A program made the position numbers and the translations under genes. Below, piece after piece: positions 7,398 through 15,566 of a DNA stretch of 64,000 bases. The notes beneath the pieces were generated by a model. The model saw nothing but the letters and a program-made list of their open reading frames with translations, made no database searches and was not told the DNA's origin. The DNA comes from an uncultured Collinsella sp. (GTDB lineage Bacteria; Actinomycetota; Coriobacteriia; Coriobacteriales; Coriobacteriaceae). The DNA lies in NCBI GenBank assembly GCA_958435945.1, contig CAUBIC010000003.1, positions 62,001 to 126,000 of the forward strand. Reading direction: 5' to 3'. The first letter of the stretch is position 1, and each line of letters starts with the position of its first letter.

Positions 7398-8228
7398 TTG
7401 AGCATCCGCACGCCAGTTATTGAATGGATTGGACACCACATGGAAATCCCCAGCACACTGTGCAGCAATGTTTACGAGTTTGCCTTTTGCCCCGAGCCCT
7501 GTTACGACCGCCTGGTCGACCTCGCCGATCCCGAGGACTGGGGTCCTAGCAACCGCATCCTCAAAAACTACCTGTCGTTTTCGTTTAGCCGCGCGGTGTT
7601 CCTGACTGAGCGCGACGCGGACCAGACCGCGCCGTCCAACCTGCCGCTAGTGTTCGACGACGACCGGTGCCTATTCAACACCGGCCTGTACACACGTCGT
7701 TACGAGACCATCTACGGCCTATTTGAGCCCAACACCAAGCCCGATGCGCGCCAGCGCTGGTTTTTGAAGGGCTTCTTTAAGGAAAGCGACCCCATGCTGG
7801 TCTCATTTGAGTACCTGCCATGCCGCGTACGCTTTGCCGAGGACCCCTCCGAGCTGGTCTTTGACTACCGCTTGCCCATCCGCTCCAACATCGACCACAT
7901 TCTGGGCGACGAGGAGAACCTTACGCGCATTCCCGCCAGCCTGATGGGGGAGAACAACTCGCTGCTGCTGCGTCGCGCCTTTGAAGGCGCCGTCGTCGAA
8001 GCCGCCCGCCGCGCCGCAGCCAACTACACGCTCGCGGTGCCGCAGTTCTACGGCGGCCGGATCCAACTGCTCCTGCCGCTGTGCCTGACCGGCGACAAGC
8101 CCGAGTTGGCGCTGACCATCCAGCGCGAGGACGGCTTTTACGCTGCGCGCACCTGCCTCACACTCGACATGGCCTACAACAACGCGCGGCTCATTTGCCG
8201 CCCCGAGACATCGTGGATCAAGCGATAG
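7398..8228 (+). CDS. DUF3825 domain protein
   Basis: The open frame begins at TTG 7398; an in-frame ATG at 7440 is the likelier start but has no strong ribosome site. It encodes about 262-276 residues. The C-terminal part is the DUF3825 domain: two strands (QFYGGRIQLLLPLCL; PELALTIQRE) and the typical ending LDMAYNNARLICRP. Members occur as single genes or fused to zinc-finger or RNA-binding domains, and their biochemical function is unknown. It starts 3 bases after the Fic/Doc stop and may be co-transcribed. Confidence 0.7.
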   Translation: MSIRTPVIEWIGHHMEIPSTLCSNVYEFAFCPEPCYDRLVDLADPEDWGPSNRILKNYLSFSFSRAVFLTERDADQTAPSNLPLVFDDDRCLFNTGLYTRRYETIYGLFEPNTKPDARQRWFLKGFFKESDPMLVSFEYLPCRVRFAEDPSELVFDYRLPIRSNIDHILGDEENLTRIPASLMGENNSLLLRRAFEGAVVEAARRAAANYTLAVPQFYGGRIQLLLPLCLTGDKPELALTIQREDGFYAARTCLTLDMAYNNARLICRPETSWIKR

Positions 8229-8316
8229 AGGGCTGTTTAGCTGGTGGTTTGTCGGCTGCTCTGATAGCGGTGGCGAGGTTTGCGCCCACGAATTTAAAAT
8301 CGAGGGCAAAAAGTTC

Positions 8317-8346
8317 TTGGTAAACCACGCGCGGCTATGATAGTAT
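8317..8346 (+). promoter_or_regulatory. Promoter of tRNA-Val
   Basis: TTGGTA (8317-8322), an 18-base spacer and TAGTAT (8341-8346), 20 bases before the tRNA. Confidence 0.5.
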
Positions 8347-8366
8347 CTCTTTTGCCGAAAGGTGAC

Positions 8367-8441
8367 GGGCGATTGGCTCAGGGGTAGAGCATATCCTTCA
8401 CACGGATGGGGTCACAAGTTCGAATCTTGTATCGCCCACCA
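8367..8441 (+). tRNA. tRNA-Val (anticodon CAC)
   Basis: Cloverleaf folds fully: acceptor GGGCGAT/ATCGCCC, anticodon loop TTCACAC, T-loop GTTCGAATC and an encoded CCA. The 3' side is flanked by accessory DNA and by 12-bp tandem repeats, so this gene may have served as an integration site. Confidence 0.95.
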
Positions 8442-8452
8442 TCAAAAGAACA

Positions 8453-8488
8453 GGTCAGAGGTGTTAAGCCTCTGGCCTTTTTCTTTTT
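8453..8488 (+). terminator. Terminator of tRNA-Val
   Basis: GGTCAGAGG / CCTCTGGCC stem with a 7-base loop, followed by TTTTTCTTTTT. Confidence 0.8.
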
Positions 8489-8523
8489 GACACCAAGGGT
8501 GACACCAAAACTGACACCAAAAA
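8488..8523. repeat. Three 12-bp tandem repeats (TGACACCAA core)
   Basis: TGACACCAA recurs at 8488, 8500 and 8512 with an exact 12-base period. Iterated short repeats next to a tRNA 3' end resemble arm-type integrase sites of an attachment region. No integrase gene is present in the window. Confidence 0.6.
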
Positions 8524-8825
8524 TTACTCGTAGTCGTCTAAGGCGTCATTTTTTTATCGAACCCTTTTTGCTGACGCCATTGCTCGTTTTGTATAAAACG
8601 CATGCGTATTTTCATTGAATTCCCCATGTGATGCGAGCGCAAATATGGAGACATGGACCACATGCCCAGAGCGCCTTCCAGCGGATTTCTATCACATGAC
8701 GGTTTTTCAGCAGAACTCGTCAAGCTTTTGGTTTGCTTCCGGTACTTACCCGCATGAAGCCCCGGTAGATAATCGGCCATGACCACATTCCACACAGCCT
8801 GAGACCGATACCAGGGGAGGCCCTC

Positions 8826-9980
8826 ATGGATGAAATCGTCTGCGCAAACACCGCATTCCGCTACTGGCGCTGCCCACCGCAAGTGCGCGACCTTTACCCG
8901 CGCCTACCTAACGCCGAAGACGGCTGGCGAGCTCTATCCCAAGCCCCTTTCGTAGTCGACGTCCTCAAGACGCCAGTCATCACAGCAGCATCAACACGAA
9001 GTAACCTGCATTCCGAGACAAGACGGACCATCCGATGGAACAGCGCCTATACAGAGAAGGTTTCCATCGACACGGGTATGGGCTTTAGCGTCACTGATCC
9101 TCTTAATACGCTATTCACCATGACTCGAAGCGTGTCTTCATGCGATCTAGTTCTGGCTATGTACGAGTTCTGCGGATGGTTCTCGGTTTTTAAACCATCG
9201 CCCGCGGTCGACATGGCACTTGAGCAGGCAAAATCAGAAGAAGAGCCGTACACCACAGAAAGTCTGTTTGAACTAGACGAAACCCAAGACGAGGCCCCAT
9301 GGAAGCGAGTTGATGCTCGGGCGCACCAGAAGGACAGCGAGAATGATCAAAGTGGGCAGCAGGATGACGGATCCGGAAATAAAGCTAGCGGAAAGGGCAC
9401 ATCGCTCTGGATGAGAAAGCCTCTTATTGAAATAGAAGAACTGCATAGATTTGCAGCGAAGGTTAAAAACGAGATGTGGGGAAAGCAATTCTACGAAGCC
9501 GCACAGCAGGTAATAGGTATTGCTGCATCCCCGCTAGAAGTTGCTGGAATCATGTTGCTAAGTCATCCGAGGCGTGCCGGCGGAGCGGAGTTTATAAACA
9601 TATTCGTCAACGACTTAACACCGCTGTCGAATTCAGCTCGGAAAATCGCAGGTCAGAAAATCTGTTACGGCGATATCGTCATCGTAAACCCAATAACAAT
9701 GAAGGCTGTGATTATTGAACTTCAAGGAGAGGTTATCCATGGATCAGGCGCTGTGCTTGACCACGATGCCACCCGAATGACAGCATTGCAAAGCATGGGA
9801 TACGACGTATTTCTTGTAACCCATGACATGCTCAATGATCATGATCAGCTTGATGCCATCATTCACAGTGTGTGTGAGCGCTTGGAGTTGCGCTACAAAC
9901 CAAAAACCGAGGCGATGAGATGTGCTGAGACCAGATTGCGGGCCAACGTTCTGTGTAATTGGCTTGATATTGGTAAGTAA
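8826..9980 (+). CDS. Coriobacterial protein with PD-(D/E)XK/DUF559-like C-terminus
   Basis: A 384-residue protein. ATG 8826 follows GGGAGG. The N-terminus (EIVCANTAFRYWRCPPQV) resembles the AbiEi-like regulators common in this class. A charged low-complexity linker spans about 165-195. The C-terminal region contains AVIIELQGEVIHG and then RMTALQSMGYDVFLVTHDML, the E-x-Q and R-x3-L-x2-G-Y spacing of very-short-patch-repair/DUF559-type nuclease folds. Inference: a DNA- or nucleic-acid-acting accessory protein, possibly for defence. The nuclease call rests on motif spacing only. Base composition is lower in GC than the core genes. Confidence 0.55.
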   Translation: MDEIVCANTAFRYWRCPPQVRDLYPRLPNAEDGWRALSQAPFVVDVLKTPVITAASTRSNLHSETRRTIRWNSAYTEKVSIDTGMGFSVTDPLNTLFTMTRSVSSCDLVLAMYEFCGWFSVFKPSPAVDMALEQAKSEEEPYTTESLFELDETQDEAPWKRVDARAHQKDSENDQSGQQDDGSGNKASGKGTSLWMRKPLIEIEELHRFAAKVKNEMWGKQFYEAAQQVIGIAASPLEVAGIMLLSHPRRAGGAEFINIFVNDLTPLSNSARKIAGQKICYGDIVIVNPITMKAVIIELQGEVIHGSGAVLDHDATRMTALQSMGYDVFLVTHDMLNDHDQLDAIIHSVCERLELRYKPKTEAMRCAETRLRANVLCNWLDIGK

Positions 9981-10434
9981 TAATGCCCAAGTGAGCATTT
10001 TTAATACTTTATATGCTGTCAGTAATTAAGTGCCATTTTAAAACCATGCCGGTTTACTACGTCGGATTGAGGATGGCTGAGCACACTGATTTCGCCGCTC
10101 GTAAAACCGCAGGTAGATTGCCTGCCCGTTTTGCGAAAGTAGGCGTGAGGTCGGAAATCCGGGAATCGGCGTAGTAAACCGGTCTGTTTATGAAGCGACC
10201 AGCTGGGGCGAGCTACGCACGGTTCCGTAAATTGGCCCGAAGGCGTGCGGAAGGGCTCATGCCCACGGATGCACCGCGGATCGCTTTGGTCTGGCCGGCG
10301 GCGTCTGGGGCGACATGCCGAGCCCTGCAAAGGAAGGCGGCGGGCTTGCCGCCGCCCACGGGGCTCGCCCCGCGGGCTATGTCGGGCATCGTGTGTCTCT
10401 TTGGCCCCGCTCCCGTTCAACGCGCCGCAAAATA
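9981..10434. other. Non-coding region before first tRNA-Ala
   Basis: No gene. It holds the palindromic element at 10049-10182 and a GC-rich stretch with a GGCGGC/GCCGCC hairpin near 10330-10355. Confidence 0.6.
10049..10182. repeat. Palindromic intergenic element, copy 1
   Basis: Terminal inverted repeats CCGGTTTACTACG (10049-10061) and CGTAGTAAACCGG (10170-10182) are perfect. The interior has AAAACCGCAGGT at 10103-10114. The 12 bases before the left arm (TTTTAAAACCAT) are nearly the same in copy 2. Confidence 0.75.
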
Positions 10435-10450
10435 TTTTCCAAAATTGTCC

Positions 10451-10479
10451 TTGCATCGCCGTCCGAGTTCCCGTATAGT
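10451..10479 (+). promoter_or_regulatory. Promoter of tRNA-Ala, copy 1
   Basis: TTGCAT, a 17-base spacer and TATAGT, ending 12 bases before the tRNA. Confidence 0.8.
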
Positions 10480-10491
10480 ACTTCTTCGCAC

Positions 10492-10564
10492 GGGGGCGTA
10501 GCTCAGCTGGGAGAGCGCTTGACTGGCAGTCAAGAGGTCAGGGGTTCGATCCCCCTCGTCTCCA
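10492..10564 (+). tRNA. tRNA-Ala (anticodon GGC), copy 1
   Basis: Acceptor GGGGGCG/CGTCTCC (two G-U pairs), anticodon loop CTGGCAG, T-loop GGTTCGATCC. CCA is not encoded (CCC follows the discriminator A). Confidence 0.95.
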
Positions 10565-10580
10565 CCCGATCATTGAATGA

Positions 10581-10608
10581 GGCTCCAACGCAAGTTGGGG
10601 CCTTTTTT
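10581..10608 (+). terminator. Terminator of tRNA-Ala, copy 1
   Basis: GGCTCCAAC-GCAA-GTTGGGGCC followed by six T. Confidence 0.9.
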
Positions 10609-10740
10609 CATATCTATAGATTTAGGTCATGTGTTGACTGGGTAGCATCTTGGCGACATGCCCATTGTTAATTACGAATATGAATGTTGATGACTTTGCG
10701 TCTCTAGATGGCAAAGCTAGTCAGCAGTGCCATTAGCAAA

Positions 10741-10765
10741 GAGGCCGGGCGTAATGCCCGGCCTC
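10741..10765 (-). terminator. Terminator of the minus-strand tRNA
   Basis: Perfect 10-bp stem GAGGCCGGGC / GCCCGGCCTC with loop GTAAT; on the minus strand it is followed by TTTG. Confidence 0.75.
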
Positions 10766-10774
10766 GAAATACTC

Positions 10775-10850
10775 TGGTGGGCCCTCCGGGATTCGAACCC
10801 AGAACCCAGGGATTATGAGTCCCCTGCGCTAACCGTTGCGCCAAGAGCCC
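10775..10850 (-). tRNA. tRNA with CAT anticodon (Met, or Ile2)
   Basis: Reading the minus strand: acceptor GGGCTCT/AGGGCCC, anticodon loop CTCATAA and encoded CCA. The loop suits an elongator Met tRNA or the lysidine-modified Ile2 tRNA. These cannot be separated safely by eye, and it is not the initiator. Confidence 0.9.
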
Positions 10851-11442
10851 TTATGAACGGTGAATGCAATTCTAACAAAGCCAACTCGGGCCCAATTTCT
10901 TCGCTTCACGTCGTGAAATACTACCATGCACGAGGAAGTCGCACAACGCAAGATCAAATCCGATGTTAAACAACAGCTAATCTAGGCGCGTCGCGGAAAA
11001 GACGTGTTTTAGAAAAAGTTAAAGCCTATATTTCAGGGCTCCAACATATTTATGTGTGAAATCAACCTGATGCCATTTCAAAACCATGCCGGTTTACTAC
11101 GACGGATCGGCGATGCCCGAGCACCGCGTGTTCTCCATTTGCAAAACCGCAGGTAGGAAGCCCGCCGCTTACGCCAAAAGGCGAGTGTGGTCGGACATTC
11201 CTGATTCATCGTAGTAAACGGGCATGGTTCTGAAGCGCAGGGGAGGGGCGCTTCGCAATCAGGCCCGATAATGGGACTGGCGGTGCACGGAAAACCCTGT
11301 TGCACAGGGAGAGTCGTGTTCCGCTCGCCAAGTCGGCCGGCGCACGGACCATGCGTGGGCCGCTGCCCCCGCGGGCATCGCGGGCCCCTCGGCCCTGAGA
11401 TGGCCCGCGCACCCGCACGTGCGCGCCGGGGCCCGCGAAAGT
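10851..11442. other. Non-coding region before second tRNA-Ala
   Basis: No gene seen. It holds the second palindromic element (11083-11228) and a GC-rich stretch related to, but diverged from, that before copy 1. Confidence 0.6.
11083..11228. repeat. Palindromic intergenic element, copy 2
   Basis: Inverted repeats of 19 bp with one mismatch: ACCATGCCGGTTTACTACG (11083-11101) and CGTAGTAAACGGGCATGGT (11210-11228). AAAACCGCAGGT lies at 11143-11154. Confidence 0.75.
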
Positions 11443-11458
11443 TTTTCCAAAATTGTCC

Positions 11459-11487
11459 TTGCATCGCCGTCCGAGTTCCCGTATAGT
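11459..11487 (+). promoter_or_regulatory. Promoter of tRNA-Ala, copy 2
   Basis: TTGCAT-17-TATAGT, identical to copy 1. Confidence 0.8.
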
Positions 11488-11499
11488 ACTTCTTCGCAC

Positions 11500-11572
11500 G
11501 GGGGCGTAGCTCAGCTGGGAGAGCGCTTGACTGGCAGTCAAGAGGTCAGGGGTTCGATCCCCCTCGTCTCCA
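11500..11572 (+). tRNA. tRNA-Ala (anticodon GGC), copy 2
   Basis: Identical to the copy at 10492. Confidence 0.95.
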
Positions 11573-11588
11573 CCCGAGCATTGAATGA

Positions 11589-11616
11589 GGCTCCAACGCA
11601 AGTTGGGGCCTTTTTT
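11589..11616 (+). terminator. Terminator of tRNA-Ala, copy 2
   Basis: Same stem and T-run as copy 1. It lies just upstream of the ABC-F gene. Confidence 0.9.
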
Positions 11617-11647
11617 CATATAGGCACACAAGGTCAAAGGCGGCACC

Positions 11648-13681
11648 ATGATCCTCCTGGTCGACAAGATCGAAAAAAGCTTCGGCGCGCGCGTCCTCTT
11701 TAGCGGCGCATCCTTCCAGATCAACCCCGGCGAGCGCTTTGCGCTCGTGGGCCCCAACGGCGCCGGCAAAACCACCATGCTCAAGATTATCATGGGCATC
11801 GACAGCCCAGACGCCGGCCAGGTCCAGTACGCCAAGGACTGCCAGGTAGGCTATCTAGAGCAGGAAACCAACCTGGAGCAAAAGGACACCACCATCCTTG
11901 CCGAGGTCATGGCCGCCGCCAAGGAAATCCGCCGCATGGGCGAGCGCGCCAACGAGCTGCAGGCCCAGATCACCGAGCTCTCCGAGCAGGGCAAGGACGT
12001 CGACGCCCTTCTCAACGAGTACGGCCAGGTCCAGGACCGCTTTGAGCATCTGGGCGGCTACGAGCTCGAGAGCAACGCCCGCAAGATCCTGTCTGGCCTG
12101 GGTTTTAAGGTCACCGACTTTGAGCGCCCGTGTTCCGAGTTCTCTGGCGGCTGGCAGATGCGTATCGCGCTGGCAAAGCTCTTCCTGCGCCATCCCGACC
12201 TGCTGCTGCTGGACGAGCCCACCAACCACCTGGACCTCGAGAGTGTCCAATGGCTGCGCGGCTTTATCGCCAACTACGATGGCGCCGTGCTCATCGTCAG
12301 CCACGACCGCGCCTTCATGGACGCCTGCGTCGACCACGTCGCCGCGCTCGAGAACCGCCGCGTGACCACCTACACCGGCAACTACAGCAGCTACCTTAAG
12401 CAGCGCGAGGACAACCTGGAGCAGATGCGCGCCAAGCGTGCTGCCCAGGAGCGCGACATCGCCCACATGCAGGTCTTCGTCGACAAGTTCCGCTACAAGC
12501 CCACCAAGGCCGCACAGGCTCAGGAGCGCATCCGAAAGATCGAGCAGATCAAAAAAGAGCTCGTCATCCTGCCCGAGGGCCACAAGCACATCGACTTTAA
12601 GTTCCCCGATCCGCCGCGCTCGGGCGACATGGTCGTGGGTCTGGAGGGCGTGTCCAAGTCTTACGGCAACAAGCACATCTACAGCGATATCGACCTCAAG
12701 CTCTACCGCGGCGAGCACGTGGCACTCGTCGGCCCCAACGGCGCCGGCAAGTCCACGCTCATGAAGATCCTCGCCGGCCTGGAGCCGCCCACCACCGGCA
12801 CCCGGGACCTGGGCACCAACGTGGGCGTGGCCTACTACGCCCAGCACGCGCTCGAGGGCATGACCGAGTCCAACACCGTTCTGCAAGAAATCGACACCGT
12901 CACGCCCAAGTGGACCGTGCCGCAGCAGCGCAGCCTGCTGGGCGCCTTCCTGTTTAGCGACAACGACTCCATCGAGAAGCAGGTTCGCGTCCTCTCCGGC
13001 GGCGAAAAGGCGCGTCTGGCTCTGGCCAAGATGCTCGTGGCCCCCGAGGCGCTCCTGTGCCTGGACGAGCCCACCAACCACTTGGACATCGACTCGGTAG
13101 ATATGCTCGAGAACGCCCTGCAAAACTTCCCCGGCACCATCGTGCTGATCAGCCACGACGAACACCTGGTGCGCGCCGTGGCCAACCGCGTGATCGACAT
13201 CCGCGATGGCAAGGTCACGGTCTATGACGGCGACTACGACTACTACCTCTACAAGCGCGAGGACCTCGCAGCCCGCGCCGCCGCCGAGGCAGCAGGGGAG
13301 AGTGCGCCGGTCGCGACAAAGTCCGCTAAGGTCACCGCGGCCCAGCCCGACACCCCCGCCACCGCTTCCAAGCCTGTCGAGGGCAAAAAGACCAAGGAGC
13401 AAAAGCGCGCCGAGGCCCAGGCCCGCGCCGCGCTCAACAAAAAGCTCAAGGGCGTGCGTAACCAGCTCAAGAAGATCGAGGCGGAGCTCGACAAAAAGCG
13501 CGCCCGCTATGACGAGCTTATGGAATTGATGGCAAGCGAAGAGCTTTATGCCGATCAGGACAAGTTCAACGCCGCGCTGGGGGAATATAACCGCCTTAAG
13601 CAAGAGCTACCCAAGCTCGAGGACGAATGGCTGGAGCTTTCCACCCAGATCGAAGAGGAGACCGCGCGTGAACTCTCGTAA
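11648..13681 (+). CDS. ABC-F family ATPase
   Basis: 677 residues with two ATP-binding domains and no membrane segments. Domain 1 has Walker A GPNGAGKT at 35-42, signature FSGGW near 164 and Walker B LLLLDEPTNHLD. Domain 2 has Walker A near 362-370, signature LSGGEK near 450 and LCLDEPTNHLD. The interdomain linker (about 245-325) is a charged helical arm. The C-terminus adds an Ala/Lys-rich linker and a coiled coil (about 590-677) as in Uup/YdiF-type members. ABC-F proteins act on the ribosome, in translation quality control or antibiotic protection; which role applies here is not evident. The following membrane gene overlaps its end. Confidence 0.95.
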   Translation: MILLVDKIEKSFGARVLFSGASFQINPGERFALVGPNGAGKTTMLKIIMGIDSPDAGQVQYAKDCQVGYLEQETNLEQKDTTILAEVMAAAKEIRRMGERANELQAQITELSEQGKDVDALLNEYGQVQDRFEHLGGYELESNARKILSGLGFKVTDFERPCSEFSGGWQMRIALAKLFLRHPDLLLLDEPTNHLDLESVQWLRGFIANYDGAVLIVSHDRAFMDACVDHVAALENRRVTTYTGNYSSYLKQREDNLEQMRAKRAAQERDIAHMQVFVDKFRYKPTKAAQAQERIRKIEQIKKELVILPEGHKHIDFKFPDPPRSGDMVVGLEGVSKSYGNKHIYSDIDLKLYRGEHVALVGPNGAGKSTLMKILAGLEPPTTGTRDLGTNVGVAYYAQHALEGMTESNTVLQEIDTVTPKWTVPQQRSLLGAFLFSDNDSIEKQVRVLSGGEKARLALAKMLVAPEALLCLDEPTNHLDIDSVDMLENALQNFPGTIVLISHDEHLVRAVANRVIDIRDGKVTVYDGDYDYYLYKREDLAARAAAEAAGESAPVATKSAKVTAAQPDTPATASKPVEGKKTKEQKRAEAQARAALNKKLKGVRNQLKKIEAELDKKRARYDELMELMASEELYADQDKFNAALGEYNRLKQELPKLEDEWLELSTQIEEETARELS

Positions 13682-13964
13682 GGCCGCTGCCGTGGCGATG
13701 AGCATCATCGCCATCGCCTGTCGCATCTGCGGCATTTTTATGAGCGCGATGACCGTGCTGCTGTGTTTTAGCGGCCTCACCGCCAAGCTGCAGACCGTGG
13801 GCTTTGTCGTCGAGCTTTCGCGCGCCCTGCCGAGCGCCATCGCCGGCTACGGCGTCATCACATCGCCCTTTGGCGGCGTGTTCCGCCTGGATTACGCCAT
13901 CGTGGCCGTCATCCTGTTTGTGGCCGACTACCTGCTCACGCGTGCCTCGCGCCGCGTCCGCTAG
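13668..13964 (+). CDS. Small membrane protein
   Basis: 98 residues from GTG 13668, which overlaps the ABC-F end by 14 bases and follows GAAGAGGAG. It has hydrophobic segments at about 8-33, 45-62 and 70-90 and a basic tail (TRASRRVR). No known family is recognised. It sits between the ABC-F and site-2 protease genes with 9 bases to the latter, suggesting one operon. Confidence 0.75.
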   Translation: MNSRKAAAVAMSIIAIACRICGIFMSAMTVLLCFSGLTAKLQTVGFVVELSRALPSAIAGYGVITSPFGGVFRLDYAIVAVILFVADYLLTRASRRVR

Positions 13965-13973
13965 GGGAGCGCC

Positions 13974-14657
13974 ATGTCCAGCAGCTACACCATGAACCTA
14001 CTCGCCAGCGCTGTTGCCGTCATCGTTGGCATCGTGATCCACGAGAGCGCGCACGCCGCCGCCGCCTGGGCGCTCGGCGACAAGACGGCCCGCTCGCGCG
14101 GCCGCGTCTCGCTCAACCCGCTCAACCACATCGACCCGTTTGGCACCATTCTCCTACCGCTGCTCATGCTTGCCGCCGGTGGCCCGGTGTTCGCCTTTGC
14201 CAAGCCCGTGCCCGTCTACCTCAACAACCTTAAGCACCCCAAGCGCGACGAGGTCCTGGTGAGTGCGGCCGGCCCCGCATCGAACATCGCGCTGGCATGT
14301 CTTGCGGCCGCCCTTATGCACGCAGCGTACGGCAACCTCTACACCAGCATGTCCTTTGCCGTGGCGTCCCAAATCATGAACTTCGGCGCCACCTTTATCG
14401 TGGTCAACCTGTCGCTCGCGTTCTTTAACCTCATCCCGATTCCGCCGCTCGACGGCTCGTCGATCATCGTGCCGTTCCTCAAAGGCAAGGCGCTCGCCAA
14501 CTACTACCGTCTGCAGCAATACGCCATGCCCATCCTTATCATCGTGCTGTATCTTCTGCCCATGTGGACCGGACTCGATGTGATGGGCCGCTATTTCGAC
14601 GTTACCGTGTATCCGCTGGCAGAGCAGCTGCTTTCCTTCGCAATCGCCGGCATCTAG
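13974..14657 (+). CDS. Site-2 protease family zinc metalloprotease (M50)
   Basis: 227 residues, integral membrane. H-E-S-A-H at 23-27 supplies the zinc ligands and catalytic Glu, and N-L-I-P-I-P-P-L-D-G near 148-158 supplies the third ligand Asp of the M50 family. There is no PDZ domain, so it belongs with the short M50B/YwhC-type enzymes. Such proteases cut transmembrane segments of signalling proteins; the substrate here is unknown. Start and length fit the family. Confidence 0.9.
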   Translation: MSSSYTMNLLASAVAVIVGIVIHESAHAAAAWALGDKTARSRGRVSLNPLNHIDPFGTILLPLLMLAAGGPVFAFAKPVPVYLNNLKHPKRDEVLVSAAGPASNIALACLAAALMHAAYGNLYTSMSFAVASQIMNFGATFIVVNLSLAFFNLIPIPPLDGSSIIVPFLKGKALANYYRLQQYAMPILIIVLYLLPMWTGLDVMGRYFDVTVYPLAEQLLSFAIAGI

Positions 14658-14741
14658 GGTAAACTTACAGGTCGACCGTGCAAAACGGTCGCAACATGCA
14701 CCCAAACCGCGCCGCGAAGGCGCCGTCAAAGGAGGTCGAAA

Positions 14742-15554
14742 ATGTCGTATCGCGTGTCGACGCAGGTCTACAGCGGACCGTTCGACCTGCTGCTCCAGCT
14801 GGTAACCCGCCAAAAAGTAGATATCGGCGCTATCTCCATTAGCGAGGTGGCCGAACAGTACCTTGCCGAGGCCGAGCGCATCGAGGCGCTGGACCTAGAT
14901 GTGGCAAGTGACTTTTTGCTGGTCGCGGCAACCCTTTTGGACATCAAGGCTGCCTCTCTGGTGCCGCAGGAGGCCCCGCGCAAAGTCGATGACGACGATG
15001 ACGAGTTCGACGAAGACCTCGAGGAGCTCAGCACGCTCGACGGCGACGCCCTGCGCGAGGTCCTGATCCAGCGCCTGATTGCCTACAAGCAGTTTAAGGG
15101 CGCGGCGGCCGCTCTCGGTGCGCGCATGCAGGCCGAGAGCCGTATGCATCCGCGCGTGGCCGGCCCAGACCCCGAGTTCCTAGGCCTTATGCCCGACTAC
15201 CTTGCCGGCATCACGCTGCGCGGTCTCGCCGTCATATGTGCCGACCTGGACGGCAAGCGCCAGACCTTCCTGCTGGAGGCCGAGCATGTGGCGCCGCATC
15301 GCGTGCCGCTCGACCTGACCGTGGCCTCAGTCGACCGCTTTACCATGACGCACCAAACCTGCACCTTCCGCGAGCTACTGGACGGCGATGCCACCACCGA
15401 GCAGCTCGTCGTCACCTTCCTAGCCATGCTTGAGCTCGCCAAGCGCGGCTCGCTCACGCTGAGCCAGGACGAGATCTTTGGAACCATTCAAATCAACCGC
15501 GTCGAGGGCGCCGAGACCTATGTGCCCGGCGAGGGCCCCGAGCTCACCGAATAG
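14742..15554 (+). CDS. scpA: Segregation and condensation protein A
   Basis: 270 residues, start preceded by AAAGGAGG. The N-terminus has the ScpA signature GPFDLLLQLV followed by D-I-x2-I-S-I-x-E-V. An acidic insert (DDDDDEFDED) lies around residue 87. ScpA is the kleisin that bridges the SMC heads of condensin. Directly upstream is a short GACCGT/ACGGTC hairpin. It is followed after 12 bases by scpB, the usual pairing. Confidence 0.95.
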   Translation: MSYRVSTQVYSGPFDLLLQLVTRQKVDIGAISISEVAEQYLAEAERIEALDLDVASDFLLVAATLLDIKAASLVPQEAPRKVDDDDDEFDEDLEELSTLDGDALREVLIQRLIAYKQFKGAAAALGARMQAESRMHPRVAGPDPEFLGLMPDYLAGITLRGLAVICADLDGKRQTFLLEAEHVAPHRVPLDLTVASVDRFTMTHQTCTFRELLDGDATTEQLVVTFLAMLELAKRGSLTLSQDEIFGTIQINRVEGAETYVPGEGPELTE

Positions 15555-15566
15555 GAGCGACCAACC

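Larger units (their letters stand above)
8442..8825. other. 384-base region between tRNA-Val and the next gene
   Basis: Holds the tRNA terminator (8453-8488), three 12-bp tandem repeats (8488-8523) and then a stretch with no convincing gene up to the GGGAGG ribosome site of the gene at 8826. Confidence 0.6.
10435..10613. repeat. Duplicated tRNA-Ala unit, copy 1
   Basis: About 179 bases, from the upstream TTTTCCAAAATTGTCC through promoter, tRNA and terminator to TTTTTTCATAT, are repeated at 11443-11621 with one substitution seen downstream of the tRNA. Confidence 0.85.
11443..11621. repeat. Duplicated tRNA-Ala unit, copy 2
   Basis: Near-identical to 10435-10613. The palindromic element also precedes it at a similar distance, so the ancestral duplication was about 1 kb and the middle has diverged. 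Confidence 0.85.

Noticed and set aside
10775..10850. Initiator tRNA-Met
   Set aside because: The anticodon stem lacks the three G-C pairs of initiators and the acceptor starts with a G-C pair, so it is an elongator-type CAT tRNA.
11855..13603. 582-residue open frame on the minus strand
   Set aside because: It mirrors the ABC-F gene; long antisense frames are expected opposite GC-rich coding DNA, and it shows no domain or ribosome site.
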